Assembly: GCF_900094555.1 (NCBI RefSeq)
Contig: NZ_FMAC01000004.1
Span: forward strand, 434,001 to 498,000
Source: Martinezella hainanensis
GTDB lineage: Bacteria > Pseudomonadota > Alphaproteobacteria > Rhizobiales > Rhizobiaceae
Reading direction: 5' to 3'
Length of the DNA: 64,000 nt
A model generated the notes under the pieces. It was not told where the DNA came from. It ran no database searches and worked only from the letters and a program-made list of their open reading frames with translations. The translations under genes were made by a program, and so were the position numbers. Of the stretch, positions 28,815-38,458 are shown piece after piece. Numbering within the stretch: position 1 is the stretch's first letter; each line of letters opens with the position of its first letter.

Positions 28815-29378
28815 ATGTTTGTAAAAAGCTTCGCAATCGCCCTCTCGCTCGTTCTGGCCGGAACCGGCATCGCGTCCGCGCAGACCAAGAAGCAGAAGCA
28901 GACGCAGCAGGCACCGGCCGCGGCAGCCGCAGCGCCGGCGGCTCCCACGCGCATTCAGCAGTTCGACGCCTGGGGCGCGTATTCTTACCAGTCCGCCGGC
29001 GGCAAGGTATGTTATGTTCTTTCCGTGCCGACGACCAAGGCGCCACCGACGGGCATCGACCATGGCGACAATTTCTTCATCGTGTCGCAGCGCCCGGGCC
29101 AGAACATCTCCTATGAACCGCAGGCGATGATGGGCTATCCTCTCAAGGACAACTCCAAGGTCAACGTCGTCATCGACAACAAGACCTTCGTGATGTTCAC
29201 CAAGGACAAGGCCGCCTGGGTCGAGAACGCCGCGCAGGAGCCCGCACTCGTCGCCGCGCTGAAGTCCGGCCATTCGCTGAAGGTTTCGGCAACTTCCAAG
29301 AAGGGTACCGCCACCTCCTACGTCTATTCGCTGAAGGGCGTCAGTGCCGCGCTGAAGCAGATCGAAAACTGCAAATAA
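28815..29378 (+). CDS. Invasion-associated locus B (IalB)-like secreted protein
   Basis: The 187-residue product has a signal peptide (MFVKSFAIALSLVLAGTGIASA), an Ala/Pro/Gln-rich linker of about 25 residues, and an IalB-type domain with FDAWGAYSY, VCYVLSVPTT, DNFFIVSQRPGQN and VFMFTKDKAAWVEN-like strands, ending with C-terminal ENCK. Bartonella IalB aids erythrocyte invasion; in free-living and plant-associated Rhizobiales the homologues have no proven role. Two cysteines (in KVCYV and ENCK) could form a disulfide. The start gives a clean signal peptide. A terminator follows. Confidence 0.9.
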   Translation: MFVKSFAIALSLVLAGTGIASAQTKKQKQTQQAPAAAAAAPAAPTRIQQFDAWGAYSYQSAGGKVCYVLSVPTTKAPPTGIDHGDNFFIVSQRPGQNISYEPQAMMGYPLKDNSKVNVVIDNKTFVMFTKDKAAWVENAAQEPALVAALKSGHSLKVSATSKKGTATSYVYSLKGVSAALKQIENCK

Positions 29379-29437
29379 GATCGAGGGCCGAGGGATCACG
29401 GTAATGTGATCCTCCCGTTGCCGCGACCGCAATGAAC

Positions 29438-29464
29438 AAGGCCGGTCATGTCGACCGGCCTTTT
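29438..29464 (+). terminator. Rho-independent terminator of the IalB-like gene
   Basis: AAGGCCGGTC (29438-29447) pairs perfectly with GACCGGCCTT (29453-29462) around a 5-base loop and runs into TTTT. Confidence 0.85.
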
Positions 29465-29665
29465 GCTTTTGAGGGCCGATCTTCGCTTTTGAGGGAAAGG
29501 GATGACGCGAGCGGAAATTAATGCTAAAGGCCGCGCCAACGATAGGTGTGCGGCAGACAGCTTGCCCCGCCACCGCATGAATCTTCAGATTTCCGTGCCT
29601 TGCCCGCATCCGCAGCTTTCGTCAGCTTTTGCGGCATCGCCGATGTGAACCGTTGGAACGATCCT

Positions 29666-30901
29666 ATGTCCGCCACCGATGTCATAACCCCCTCCAGGCT
29701 CAAGCCGATGCCCGTGTCGCAGCCGGTCGAGCTTTCGCCGAAGCCGTCGCTGATCGGCCTGACGCGCGAAGAGATGGGCGCAGCCCTCAGGGAAAAGGGC
29801 GTTGCCGACAAGCAGATCAAGATGCGCGTCAGCCAGCTCTGGAACTGGATCTACGTGCGCGGCGTCTCCGATTTCGATGCGATGGCCAACGTGTCGAAGG
29901 ACATGCGCGAAATGCTGAAGACGCATTTCACGATCGCGCGTCCCGAAATCGTCGAGGAGCAGGTCTCCAATGACGGCACGCGCAAATGGCTGCTGCGCTT
30001 TCCGCCGCGGGGCGCCGGCCGTCCCGTCGAGGTCGAAAGCGTCTATATTCCCGAGGAAGGGCGCGGCACGCTCTGCATTTCCAGCCAGGTCGGCTGTTCG
30101 CTCACCTGTTCCTTCTGTCATACCGGTACGCAGCGCCTGGTGCGCAACCTGACGGCGGAGGAGATCCTCTCGCAGCTGTTGCTGGCGCGCGATCGTCTCG
30201 GCGATTTTCCGGATCGTGAAGCACCGCAGGGTACGATCATGCCGGCTGAGGGACGCAAGGTCAGCAACATCGTCATGATGGGCATGGGCGAACCGCTCTA
30301 TAATTTCGAGAGTGTGAAAACAGCGCTGCTGATCGCCTCCGATGGCGACGGCCTTTCTCTTTCGAAGCGGCGCATCACCCTTTCGACCTCCGGTGTCGTG
30401 TCGGAAATCTATCGCACCGGCGATGAGATCGGCGTGATGCTGGCGATTTCGCTGCATGCGGTGCGAGACGATCTGCGCGACATGCTGGTGCCGATCAACA
30501 AGAAGTATCCGCTGAAGGAACTGATGGACGCTTGCCGCGCCTATCCGGGTCTGTCGAATGCGCGGCGCATCACTTTCGAATATGTGATGCTGAAGGGCGT
30601 CAACGACAGCCTCGAAGACGCCAAGGGCCTGATCCAGCTCCTGAAGGGCATTCCGGCCAAGATAAACCTGATCCCCTTCAACCCCTGGCCCGGCACGAAC
30701 TACCAATGTTCCGACTGGGAGCAGATCGAGAAGTTCGCCGATTTCATCAACTCGGCCGGCTACGCCTCGCCGATCCGCACGCCGCGCGGGCGTGATATTC
30801 TCGCCGCCTGCGGCCAGCTGAAGTCGGAATCCGAGCGCATGCGCAAGACGGAGCGATTGGCTTTCGAAGCAATGATGATCGCCAACCACGGCGAGGATTG
30901 A
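29666..30901 (+). CDS. rlmN: 23S rRNA A2503 / tRNA A37 C2-methyltransferase RlmN
   Basis: RlmN methylates C2 of A2503 in 23S rRNA and A37 in some tRNAs, using a radical SAM cluster. The 411-residue product has the triad CSLTCSFC (C144, C148, C151), the GEPLYNF loop, and near the end the conserved [10 protein letters not shown] cysteine that carries the transient methyl group. The start at [11 protein letters not shown] was chosen because the further upstream frame is not like the family. The downstream gene starts right after its stop. Confidence 0.95.
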   Translation: MSATDVITPSRLKPMPVSQPVELSPKPSLIGLTREEMGAALREKGVADKQIKMRVSQLWNWIYVRGVSDFDAMANVSKDMREMLKTHFTIARPEIVEEQVSNDGTRKWLLRFPPRGAGRPVEVESVYIPEEGRGTLCISSQVGCSLTCSFCHTGTQRLVRNLTAEEILSQLLLARDRLGDFPDREAPQGTIMPAEGRKVSNIVMMGMGEPLYNFESVKTALLIASDGDGLSLSKRRITLSTSGVVSEIYRTGDEIGVMLAISLHAVRDDLRDMLVPINKKYPLKELMDACRAYPGLSNARRITFEYVMLKGVNDSLEDAKGLIQLLKGIPAKINLIPFNPWPGTNYQCSDWEQIEKFADFINSAGYASPIRTPRGRDILAACGQLKSESERMRKTERLAFEAMMIANHGED

Positions 30902-30906
30902 GATCG

Positions 30907-31323
30907 ATGCTCCTTGGACTGCGCAAGCCGATACGCCTCATGTGGGGCTATCTCGCCGCTTGCGCTCTGATGGGCTTCGTATTGGCCTGCGTCGCTGCCT
31001 ATACTCTGCCGGGGAGCGGAGTGCCGGAGCTTCTGGCGCTGACCTTCGAGATGACCAAGGCCGCAATGATCGTCAGCATTCTGCCATCTCTCGTCGTTAT
31101 TCCCATCATGGAATGGCGTGGGGTCCGCCGCTGGTTTGGATACGCAATCTATGGCGCTGTTCTCTCGGCCGTGGCGTCTATCCTGATTTCCGGCTCTATG
31201 GAAAAGCCTCAGACCCTTAATCTGATCACGATCGCAGTCTGCTTCGCCTTCCTAGGGGCGGCCTGCGCCACCGTTTACTGGTTGATCGCTGGCCGCTATC
31301 CGATCATCAACGAGCCTGAGTGA
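30907..31323 (+). CDS. Small polytopic membrane protein of unknown function
   Basis: I do not recognise this 138-residue protein. It has four predicted membrane segments (about 9-33, 41-66, 77-95 and 103-126) with an MEWRGVRRWFG loop in the middle. It begins 5 bases after the rlmN stop; a TTG inside that stop is an alternative start. It is probably co-transcribed with rlmN. Its last 17 bases overlap the end of the convergent LysE-type gene. Confidence 0.72.
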   Translation: MLLGLRKPIRLMWGYLAACALMGFVLACVAAYTLPGSGVPELLALTFEMTKAAMIVSILPSLVVIPIMEWRGVRRWFGYAIYGAVLSAVASILISGSMEKPQTLNLITIAVCFAFLGAACATVYWLIAGRYPIINEPE

Positions 31324-31948
31324 AGAAGATCTTCACCGCGAAAATCGAAAAGACGCCGGCAAAGGCGTAGTCGAGGCCACGCATCACGCCGCGGTTCCTC
31401 TGCAGCCACGACGACAGACCGTCCGCGGCGAGGACGACCAGTGTATTTATCGGCATGCCGATGACGATGAAGAAGAAGCCGAGGAAGAGCAGCTTGTGCG
31501 TGACTGCGGGGTCGCCGGCGGTCACGAACTGCGGCAGGAAGGTCATGAAGAAGATGATGACCTTGGGATTCAGGAGATTGACCCAGAAGCCGTTCGAAAT
31601 GTTGGCGAATGGCGTTCCGCTCACGGCGTCGACCTTCTTCACCGACAGGCTGGAGCCGAAACGGATCGCCTGGATCGCAAGCCACAGCAGATAGGCAGCT
31701 CCACCGGTCTTCAGCACGGTGAAGGCAACGGGCGAGGCCGTGATCAGCGCGGAAATGCCAAAGGCCACTAGGCAGGTATGGACGACAACACCGAGGGTCG
31801 TGCCGAGCACGACGAACAGCGCTGCCTTCTTGCCCTGTGCCAGCGCGCGGCTGATCGACAGCGTCATGTCGGGGCCGGGCGTCATCGCCAGCAGAAGGCT
31901 TGCCGCCGAAAAGGCAAGGAGGGTCGGCAGGCTGGGTATGAAATCCAT
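31307..31948 (-). CDS. LysE/RhtB-family amino acid exporter
   Basis: This 213-residue protein has six helices and the RhtB signature in the first helix region: LLLAMTPGPDMTLSISRALAQG. Also visible are GFWVNLLNPKVIIFFMTFLPQFV and the last helix VFSIFAVKIFF. Members export homoserine, threonine or other amino acids and derivatives; the substrate is not predictable. It is a monocistronic unit converging on the rlmN-linked membrane gene. A second, related exporter lies at 35554-36195. Confidence 0.92.
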   Translation of the reverse strand: MDFIPSLPTLLAFSAASLLLAMTPGPDMTLSISRALAQGKKAALFVVLGTTLGVVVHTCLVAFGISALITASPVAFTVLKTGGAAYLLWLAIQAIRFGSSLSVKKVDAVSGTPFANISNGFWVNLLNPKVIIFFMTFLPQFVTAGDPAVTHKLLFLGFFFIVIGMPINTLVVLAADGLSSWLQRNRGVMRGLDYAFAGVFSIFAVKIFFTQAR

Positions 31949-32016
31949 GAAAGTCGCTCCGAAAGCCGGATGATAGTACTTGGCGTTTTCTTATCCGGCT
32001 TTCGGGGGATTGCAAA

Positions 32017-32871
32017 TCAATCCTTCTTTTCGAGGAAGGCCTTGAATTGATCGGCATAGTCGGCGTGCCAGCGCGAGAGCGGCGGGCGGTTCTCGACGAT
32101 ATCGCCGGCGGCCCAGAGCATGCGGCGTTCGTCGACGGGGCGTGCCACGTCATTGTCGGGGCAGAGAATGTAGAAATCGCCGCGCTTCAGGCTTTCTACC
32201 ATGAAATCGACCGTCTGCTCCGGCGTCCAGGCGCCGGCGGGTTTTTCCTTGCGCTCGCCCTTGGTGAGACCGGTGAAGACGAAGCCGGGAATGAGGAGGT
32301 GGGCCGAAATCTTCGCGCCTTGCGTATTGCGCAGCTCATGCTGCAGCGCTTCGGTAAAGACCTTCACGCCGGCCTTCGAGACATTGTAGGCAGGGTTGCC
32401 GGGCGGCGTGGTGATGCCTTGTTTCGAGCCGGTGTTGATGATCAGGCCGGGTTCGCCATGGGCCAGCATGCCCGGCCCGAAGGTGCGTGTGCCGTTGATG
32501 ACACCGAGCAGGTTGACGCCGAGGATTGCATCCCATCCCGCCTGGGCGCTGAAGATCGAGGTTTCCGGGCCGATGCCGGCATTGTTCATCAGCACATGCA
32601 CGCGGCCGAAGCGCTGTAGGACGGCACGTTCCAGAGCTTCCAGCGCGTCTTTACTGGCGACATCGGTTTCGATGGCCATGACATGCTCTTCGCCTGCAAT
32701 CGTCTTGAGCTCAGCGCTTGCTTGCGCCAGCCGGTCGCCGCCGAGATCGGCAATGACGACGCTCATGCCAAGCGAAGCGAAATATTTCGCCGCGGCGAAG
32801 CCGATGCCGGATGCGCCTCCGGTGATGACGGCAACATTGGATTTCTTGAAAATGTCTTGAATATCGGTCAC
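32017..32871 (-). CDS. Short-chain dehydrogenase/reductase
   Basis: This 284-residue classical SDR has the cofactor motif VITGGASGIG, the NNAG block, the catalytic Ser in IINTGSKQG and YNVSK (Tyr/Lys). An acidic residue after the second strand (VVIADLGGDR) favours NAD over NADP. GTG at 32871 is chosen because it has a good AGGAGGG site upstream and begins next to the fold; an ATG 31 codons further upstream would lead through low-similarity sequence. The substrate is not predictable. It diverges from the ParD-like gene. Confidence 0.87.
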   Translation of the reverse strand: MTDIQDIFKKSNVAVITGGASGIGFAAAKYFASLGMSVVIADLGGDRLAQASAELKTIAGEEHVMAIETDVASKDALEALERAVLQRFGRVHVLMNNAGIGPETSIFSAQAGWDAILGVNLLGVINGTRTFGPGMLAHGEPGLIINTGSKQGITTPPGNPAYNVSKAGVKVFTEALQHELRNTQGAKISAHLLIPGFVFTGLTKGERKEKPAGAWTPEQTVDFMVESLKRGDFYILCPDNDVARPVDERRMLWAAGDIVENRPPLSRWHADYADQFKAFLEKKD

Positions 32872-32957
32872 GAGCGGCGCCCTCCTCAGGCATTGTTCGG
32901 TCGCCGCCGAATATGGTACTTTCGGGAGCCAAGTCAAACCAGTCGGAGGCCGCGCGC

Positions 32958-33200
32958 GTGACAAAGCATGTGTCCGTAGAAATCGACGAGCAGATGGATG
33001 CGTTCATCGGCGAACAGATCAGTCACGGCAACTACGCTTCGCCGAGCGAGGTCATCGACGCTGCGCTAAAATTGCTGCGCAGCCGGGCGGAAAGAGAAGC
33101 GATTGCAGCTGCGATCGCCGAGGGTGAAGCCTCAGGGGAGCCGCAAGAGTTTGATTTCGAAAATTTCATCGAAAAGAAGCGAATGCTGCGTAACCGTTGA
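32958..33200 (+). CDS. parD: ParD-like type II antitoxin
   Basis: This 80-residue protein has a ribbon-helix-helix N-terminal half (VTKHVSVEIDEQMDAFIGEQ, SPSEVIDAALKLLRSR) and an acidic, flexible C-terminal tail that should bind the toxin. The GTG start at 32958 is chosen because GGAGG precedes it by 9 bases; an in-frame ATG 15 codons upstream exists. The stop overlaps the toxin's start codon. Antitoxins of this type repress their own promoter. Confidence 0.9.
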   Translation: MTKHVSVEIDEQMDAFIGEQISHGNYASPSEVIDAALKLLRSRAEREAIAAAIAEGEASGEPQEFDFENFIEKKRMLRNR

Positions 33201-33490
33201 TGAAAAGATTGATCTTTTCCCCTAAGGCGACGCTCGATATCGATCAGATCTACGATTACACCGAGGAAATGTGGAGCAGCGAACAAGCGGAAAGTTATAT
33301 TTTCGCCATTCGCGATCATTGTGACGCGTTGATAGCCGGAACAGCTCGCGGTCGTACGATAAATGGCATTAAGCCCGGTTATCTTGCGTTGGTCTCCGGC
33401 TCTCATTTCATCGTTTATAAAGACGATGCTCGAACGGTTACAATCATCCTCATCCTGCATCGGCGGATGAATATTGGTAGCCATCTCTGA
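33200..33490 (+). CDS. parE: ParE/RelE-family toxin
   Basis: This 96-residue protein has the ParE superfamily layout: FSPKATLDIDQIYDYTEEMW, the helix SYIFAIRDHCDALIAGT, and the terminal strands GSHFIVYKDDARTVTIILILH with R in place. ParE proteins inhibit DNA gyrase, whereas related RelE proteins are mRNA endonucleases; ParD as partner favours the gyrase type. The TGATG overlap with parD makes translational coupling almost certain. A TTG just before the ATG is also in frame. Confidence 0.9.
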   Translation: MKRLIFSPKATLDIDQIYDYTEEMWSSEQAESYIFAIRDHCDALIAGTARGRTINGIKPGYLALVSGSHFIVYKDDARTVTIILILHRRMNIGSHL

Positions 33491-33491
33491 G

Positions 33492-33543
33492 CTCATCCTT
33501 CGAAGCGCCCGTTCGCGCTTCCCCTTGCGCCTCACGATAATCT
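33492..33543. repeat. Degenerate palindromic repeat upstream of argG
   Basis: CTCATCCTTCGAAGCGCCCG on one side and GCGCCTCACGATAATCTC on the other form an imperfect palindrome resembling the CCTCAT...ATGAGG family seen at 12573-12723. The match is partial and the call is tentative. Confidence 0.35.
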
Positions 33544-33609
33544 CGCTAAAAGTTCCGCGATACAGGTTTGCGGGCCTTTCCCCTGGTCCGCCTCGAAACG
33601 GAACTCATC

Positions 33610-34833
33610 ATGGCATCACATAAAGACGTGAAGAAAGTCGTCCTCGCCTATTCCGGCGGTCTCGACACCTCGATTATCCTGAAGTGGCTGCAGACGGAGC
33701 TGGGTGCGGAAGTCGTCACCTTCACCGCCGATCTCGGCCAGGGCGAAGAGCTGGAGCCGGCGCGCAAGAAGGCCGAACTGCTCGGCATCAAGGAAATCTA
33801 TATCGAGGACGTGCGCGAAGAATTCGTGCGCGATTTCGTCTTCCCGATGTTCCGTGCCAATGCCGTCTATGAAGGCGTTTATCTGCTCGGCACCTCGATC
33901 GCCCGTCCGCTGATCTCCAAGCATCTGATCGAGATTGCCAAGAAGACCGGCGCCGACGCCATCGCGCATGGCGCGACGGGCAAGGGCAACGACCAGGTTC
34001 GCTTCGAACTGTCGGCCTATGCACTCAACCCGGACATCAAGATCATCGCTCCCTGGCGCGACTGGTCTTTCAAGAGCCGCACCGACCTGCTCGAATTCGC
34101 AGAGAAGCACCAGATTCCGGTTGCCAAGGACAAGAAGGGCGAAGCGCCGTTCTCCGTTGACGCCAACCTGCTGCACTCCTCTTCCGAAGGCAAGGTTCTG
34201 GAAGATCCGGCCCAGGAAGCGCCTGAATATGTGCACATGCGCACGATCTCTCCGGAAGCAGCTCCCGACAAGGCCACCATCATCAAGGTCGGCTTCGAAA
34301 AGGGCGATGCCGTTTCGATCAATGGCGAGCGCCTGAGCCCGGCAACCCTGCTTGCGAAGCTGAACGATTACGGCCGCGACAATGGCATCGGCCGTCTCGA
34401 CCTCGTCGAGAACCGTTTCGTCGGCATGAAGTCGCGCGGCGTCTACGAGACCCCCGGCGGTACGATCCTGCTCGCAGCCCATCGTGCCATCGAATCCATC
34501 ACACTCGATCGCGGTGCTGCGCACCTCAAGGACGAGCTGATGCCGCGCTACGCAGAGCTCATCTATTACGGCTTCTGGTTCTCGCCTGAGCGCGAAATGC
34601 TGCAGGCGCTCATCGACAAGAGCCAGGAACATGTCGAAGGCGAAGTGACGCTGAAGCTCTACAAGGGCAATGTCATGGTCATCGGCCGCGAAAGCCCGAA
34701 GTCGCTCTATTCCGACAAGCTGGTCACTTTCGAAGACGACCAGGGCGCCTACGACCAGAAGGACGCAGCCGGCTTCATCAAGCTCAACGCGCTGCGCCTG
34801 CGCACGCTCGCCAAGCGCAACCTGTCGAAGTAA
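33610..34833 (+). CDS. argG: Argininosuccinate synthase
   Basis: ArgG condenses citrulline and aspartate with ATP in arginine synthesis. The 407-residue protein opens with [12 protein letters not shown], the PP-loop for ATP, and contains [25 protein letters not shown] and [25 protein letters not shown]. The start at [10 protein letters not shown] is the normal family start; a 14-codon extension is rejected. It is transcribed alone and ended by a strong terminator. Confidence 0.97.
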   Translation: MASHKDVKKVVLAYSGGLDTSIILKWLQTELGAEVVTFTADLGQGEELEPARKKAELLGIKEIYIEDVREEFVRDFVFPMFRANAVYEGVYLLGTSIARPLISKHLIEIAKKTGADAIAHGATGKGNDQVRFELSAYALNPDIKIIAPWRDWSFKSRTDLLEFAEKHQIPVAKDKKGEAPFSVDANLLHSSSEGKVLEDPAQEAPEYVHMRTISPEAAPDKATIIKVGFEKGDAVSINGERLSPATLLAKLNDYGRDNGIGRLDLVENRFVGMKSRGVYETPGGTILLAAHRAIESITLDRGAAHLKDELMPRYAELIYYGFWFSPEREMLQALIDKSQEHVEGEVTLKLYKGNVMVIGRESPKSLYSDKLVTFEDDQGAYDQKDAAGFIKLNALRLRTLAKRNLSK

Positions 34834-34848
34834 TTCACGACATGCAGA

Positions 34849-34886
34849 AAGCCCGCTTCCGGTCGCCGGAGGCGGGCTTCTTTTTT
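34849..34886 (+). terminator. Rho-independent terminator of argG
   Basis: A 14-bp stem (34849-34862 with 34866-34879, one G-T pair) with a 3-base loop and a TTTTTT tail. It begins 15 bases after the argG stop. Confidence 0.92.
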
Positions 34887-34909
34887 CTTTTGGGGATGGC
34901 GGCCTGGAA

Positions 34910-35392
34910 TTAATCCACCGGCCTCAATTCCCGTTCGACTTCCGCGGGTGCTTCGGCCTTCTGAAGATTGCTGCGGAAAGCGCATAGCGCATCATGCAGT
35001 TGCACTTGAAGACCCTCCTCGAAGCCCTGCGTCGCATTGCGTTCGACTTCGCAGACTTCCCGGTCGATCTGCCTGAGCTTCGCGTCGGCAGCTTCCGAAA
35101 GCACGATCCGCTTGGCGCGGCGGTCGAGCGGATCGGGCTGGCGTTCGATCAGGCCGCGTGCCTGCAACTTGTCCAGAAAAGCGCTGACCGTCATCGGCTC
35201 CAACCCCATGCGGAAGGCGATGTCGAGCTGGCGGCTGCCATTGATGGCGGCGACCTGCATCAGCGTCCGTGCTTCACCCGCCGTCAGCCCGAGCCCGGCG
35301 ACAAGAATGCGTCGCTCGAAGGCCGCTCTGATCAGTCGGGCGCAATCGCTTACAAGAAAAGCGAGTGAGTCCGTATTAATCCTGCTGTTCAT
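34910..35392 (-). CDS. MarR-family transcriptional regulator
   Basis: This 160-residue protein has the MarR winged-helix: the recognition region RQLDIAFRMGLEPMTVSAFLDKLQARGLIERQPDPLDRRAKRIVL includes the DRRAKR wing. The start at MNSRINTDSL is preferred; a 25-codon upstream extension is unlike MarR. It diverges from a LysE-type exporter gene 161 bases away, the usual arrangement of a MarR repressor beside its target. A 10-bp perfect palindrome, TGGGGCCCCA at 35424-35433, lies in that gap. Confidence 0.9.
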   Translation of the reverse strand: MNSRINTDSLAFLVSDCARLIRAAFERRILVAGLGLTAGEARTLMQVAAINGSRQLDIAFRMGLEPMTVSAFLDKLQARGLIERQPDPLDRRAKRIVLSEAADAKLRQIDREVCEVERNATQGFEEGLQVQLHDALCAFRSNLQKAEAPAEVERELRPVD

Positions 35393-35423
35393 AAGCGCTT
35401 CCCTACCTACGCTCTTTGATTTT

Positions 35424-35433
35424 TGGGGCCCCA
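35424..35433. promoter_or_regulatory. Palindrome in the marR-lysE intergenic region
   Basis: TGGGGCCCCA is a perfect 10-bp palindrome 31 bases upstream of the MarR start. It may be part of the operator for autorepression, but it is short and GC-only, so the assignment is weak. Confidence 0.3.
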
Positions 35434-35553
35434 CTACGTTCTTATTGATTTCATCCCACGAACACAACGGCTTCTTGGGACTTAAACGACCGGCCGCTTG
35501 ACCGGGTCCCGCAGATTGCTACTCTCGCGCGATCACCAGCGGGATCACTCATC

Positions 35554-36195
35554 ATGACGCAATCGCTCGTTGTCGGCGCCTTTCTCGCCGCGCTTTTTTA
35601 CGTGCTCATTCCTGGCCCGGCCTTTCTGGCGCTGCTTGGTATAGGTGCCGGACAGGGGCGCAAGGCCGGCGCATTCTTCGTCAGCGGCCATTTGCTTGGC
35701 GATCTCGTCTGGTCGACGCTCGCCTTGGTCGCCATCGTCGGCGCTAAGACCATCGGCACCTTCGTCTTCGATCTGCTCGGTTTACTGTGCGGCCTCTATC
35801 TTGCCTGGATCGGCTGGAGCGCCGTGACGGCCAAGCCGAAGGGTGACGGCACGGCGCTCGTCAATGTCGACCGCCCGTTCCGTCGCGGCCTCATCTTCGG
35901 CGTTACCAATCCGAAGGGATATCCCGTGGCGCTGGCGACGTTTACCGCGCTTGTTGCGGGGTCGGCCGGCGCGCTGACCTTTAGCGCCCTGCCGTTGTTG
36001 CTGGTAGTCTCCTTCGCCGGCTTCATAACGGCCGACCTCATTCTCGTCAGCATCATCGGTGCGGGCGCTGTGCGCCGCTTCTATCGTGCGCATGAGCGGC
36101 TGATCGTGCGCTGTTCCGGCGTCCTTTTCATGGGTTTTGCGGCACAGGCGCTCTGGCACGCGACGCCCGGCCTGCTCGGCTGGCGCAAGGCCTGA
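35554..36195 (+). CDS. LysE/RhtB-family amino acid exporter
   Basis: This 213-residue protein has the LysE/RhtB layout: LFYVLIPGPAFLALLGIGAGQG in the first helix, GLLCGLYLAWIGWSAV, the FRRGLIFGVTNPKGY loop and six helices. The position opposite a MarR regulator suggests inducible export of an amino acid or toxic metabolite. It is related in type, but not closely similar, to the exporter at 31307-31948. Confidence 0.9.
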   Translation: MTQSLVVGAFLAALFYVLIPGPAFLALLGIGAGQGRKAGAFFVSGHLLGDLVWSTLALVAIVGAKTIGTFVFDLLGLLCGLYLAWIGWSAVTAKPKGDGTALVNVDRPFRRGLIFGVTNPKGYPVALATFTALVAGSAGALTFSALPLLLVVSFAGFITADLILVSIIGAGAVRRFYRAHERLIVRCSGVLFMGFAAQALWHATPGLLGWRKA

Positions 36196-36293
36196 TCTTG
36201 TCATAGCAATTTGTTCGACCCTCGCCATACCAATTCGGCGGGGGTAGCCTTATATCGTGCTTCGGTCAGATGTCTGTCGAAAGGATGCCCTGC

Positions 36294-38357
36294 ATGTCTT
36301 CCCAAACCGCCGTCAATCCCGCGCTCACCGAATGGACGGGACATCAGGGGCTGCCGCGTTTCGATGCGGTGAAGGATACGGATTTTGCACCTGCCTTCGA
36401 TGCGGCGCTTGCCTCGCATGAGACCGAGATCGACGCGATTGCCGGTAACGGCGAGGCGCCGACCTTCGCCAATACGGTGACGGCACTCGAAATCGCCGGC
36501 GACGAGCTGTCGCGCATCTCGGCGCTGTTCTGGAACAAGGCTGGCGCTCATACCAACGAGACGATCCAGGCGCTGGAGCGCGAGATCGCGCCAAAGATGG
36601 CGCGGCATTATTCGAAGATCGGCACCAATGCGGCGCTCTTTGCCCGCCTCGACGCTCTCTGGGAAGGTCGCTATACCCTCGGGCTGACGCTGGAAGAGAC
36701 CCGCGTGCTGGAGCGGCACTGGAAGGGCTTCGTCAAGTCGGGCGCCAAGCTGCCAAAAGCCGAACAGGAACGCCTGTCGGCCATCAACGAGAAGCTCGCC
36801 GGCCTCGGCGCGCATTTCGGCCAGAACGTGCTGGCGGATGAAAAGAGCTGGGCGCTGCTCTTGTCGGAAGAGGCCGACCTTGCCGGCCTTCCGGATTATC
36901 TGCGCGAGGCGATGGCGGCGGCTGCGCGCGAACGTGGCGAAGACGGCAAATATGCCGTCACCCTGTCGCGCTCGATCATCGAACCTTTCCTGGCCTCTTC
37001 CGAACGCCGTGATCTGCGCGAGCAGGCCTTCAGCGCCTGGGTGGCGCGTGGCGCCAACGGCGGCAAGACCGACAATCGCGAGATCATCCGCGAGACGCTG
37101 GCGCTGAGAGCGGAAAAGGCGAAGCTGCTCGGCTATGCCAATTTTGCCGAACTCAAGCTCGACAATACCATGGCGAAGACGCCGGAAGCCGTGAACGATC
37201 TTCTGATGACCGTGTGGGCAAAGGCGGCAGCTCGCGCCGGCGAAGAAGAGAAGGACATTGCGGGGCTGATCGCCGAGGAAGGTCGCAATCATGAGGTCAT
37301 GCCATGGGACTGGCGGCACTATGCCGAGAAGATCCGGACGCGGAAGTTCAATTTCTCTGAAACCGAGCTGAAGCCCTATCTGCAGCTCGAAAAGATCATC
37401 GCCGCCTGTTTCGATGTCGCCGGCCGCCTCTTCGGCATCAAGGCCGTCGAGCAGAAGGGCATTCCGGCCTATCATCCCGATGTGCGGGTCTTCGAGATCC
37501 GCGACCGCTCCGACAAGCTCGTCGCTCTCTTCCTCGGCGATTACTTCGCCCGCAGTTCGAAGCGTTCCGGCGCCTGGATGAGCTCGTTCCAGTCGCAGCA
37601 CAAGCTGCCGCTGAAGAATGGCCATGTCGGCGAATTGCCGATCATCTATAATGTGTGCAACTTCGCCAAGCCGGCGGAAGGCCGTCCGGCGCTGCTGTCG
37701 CTCGACGATGCCCGTACGCTCTTTCACGAATTCGGCCATGCGCTGCACGGCATGCTTTCGAACGTGACCTATCCCTCCGTTTCGGGCACCGGCGTTTCCC
37801 GCGATTTCGTCGAATTGCCGTCGCAGCTTTACGAACATTGGCTGACCGTGCCTGCCATCCTCAAGGAATATGCAGTACACTACGAGACGGGCGCACCGAT
37901 CCCGCAGGCGTTGCTCGACAAGGTACTGGCGGCCCGCACCTTCAATGCCGGTTTCAACACGGTCGAGTTCACCTCCTCGGCTCTCGTCGATATGGCCTTC
38001 CATACGCGCGGTGCCGTCGAAGATCCGATGGCGGTGCAGGGCGAAGTCCTGGCCGAGATCGGTATGCCGAAGTCGATCGTCATGCGCCATGCGACGCCGC
38101 ACTTCCAGCATGTGTTCGCCGGCGACGGCTATTCGGCCGGCTACTATTCCTACATGTGGTCGGAAGTGCTCGATGCCGATGCCTTCGCCGCCTTCGAGGA
38201 AACCGGCGATGCCTTCAATCCGGATATGGCCGCGAAACTCAAAGGCAACATCTATTCCGTCGGCGGCTCGATCGATCCGGAAGAGACCTACAAGGCCTTC
38301 CGCGGCAAGCTGCCAAGCCCGGACGCAATGCTGAAGAAGAAGGGGCTGGCGGCCTGA
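36294..38357 (+). CDS. M3-family zinc metallopeptidase (oligopeptidase A/Dcp type)
   Basis: This enzyme cleaves short peptides, mainly recycling ones in the cytoplasm. The 687-residue product has the HEFGHALHG zinc motif (H478, E479, H482) and the downstream glutamate in FVELPSQLYEHW, both hallmarks of M3. Length and lack of signal peptide fit PrlC/Dcp-like enzymes. ATG at 36294 was chosen over one 8 codons upstream because AAGGA lies just before it; both are possible. Confidence 0.93.
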   Translation: MSSQTAVNPALTEWTGHQGLPRFDAVKDTDFAPAFDAALASHETEIDAIAGNGEAPTFANTVTALEIAGDELSRISALFWNKAGAHTNETIQALEREIAPKMARHYSKIGTNAALFARLDALWEGRYTLGLTLEETRVLERHWKGFVKSGAKLPKAEQERLSAINEKLAGLGAHFGQNVLADEKSWALLLSEEADLAGLPDYLREAMAAAARERGEDGKYAVTLSRSIIEPFLASSERRDLREQAFSAWVARGANGGKTDNREIIRETLALRAEKAKLLGYANFAELKLDNTMAKTPEAVNDLLMTVWAKAAARAGEEEKDIAGLIAEEGRNHEVMPWDWRHYAEKIRTRKFNFSETELKPYLQLEKIIAACFDVAGRLFGIKAVEQKGIPAYHPDVRVFEIRDRSDKLVALFLGDYFARSSKRSGAWMSSFQSQHKLPLKNGHVGELPIIYNVCNFAKPAEGRPALLSLDDARTLFHEFGHALHGMLSNVTYPSVSGTGVSRDFVELPSQLYEHWLTVPAILKEYAVHYETGAPIPQALLDKVLAARTFNAGFNTVEFTSSALVDMAFHTRGAVEDPMAVQGEVLAEIGMPKSIVMRHATPHFQHVFAGDGYSAGYYSYMWSEVLDADAFAAFEETGDAFNPDMAAKLKGNIYSVGGSIDPEETYKAFRGKLPSPDAMLKKKGLAA

Positions 38358-38458
38358 TTTTCGTGTTTCGAACGCAGCAAAAGTCAGCCGCTAGAGGTCA
38401 ACTTTAGCGACTGACGCTTTTTTGGTGGTGCTTGCTGCGGATTGGTTTGCCCGCTCGA

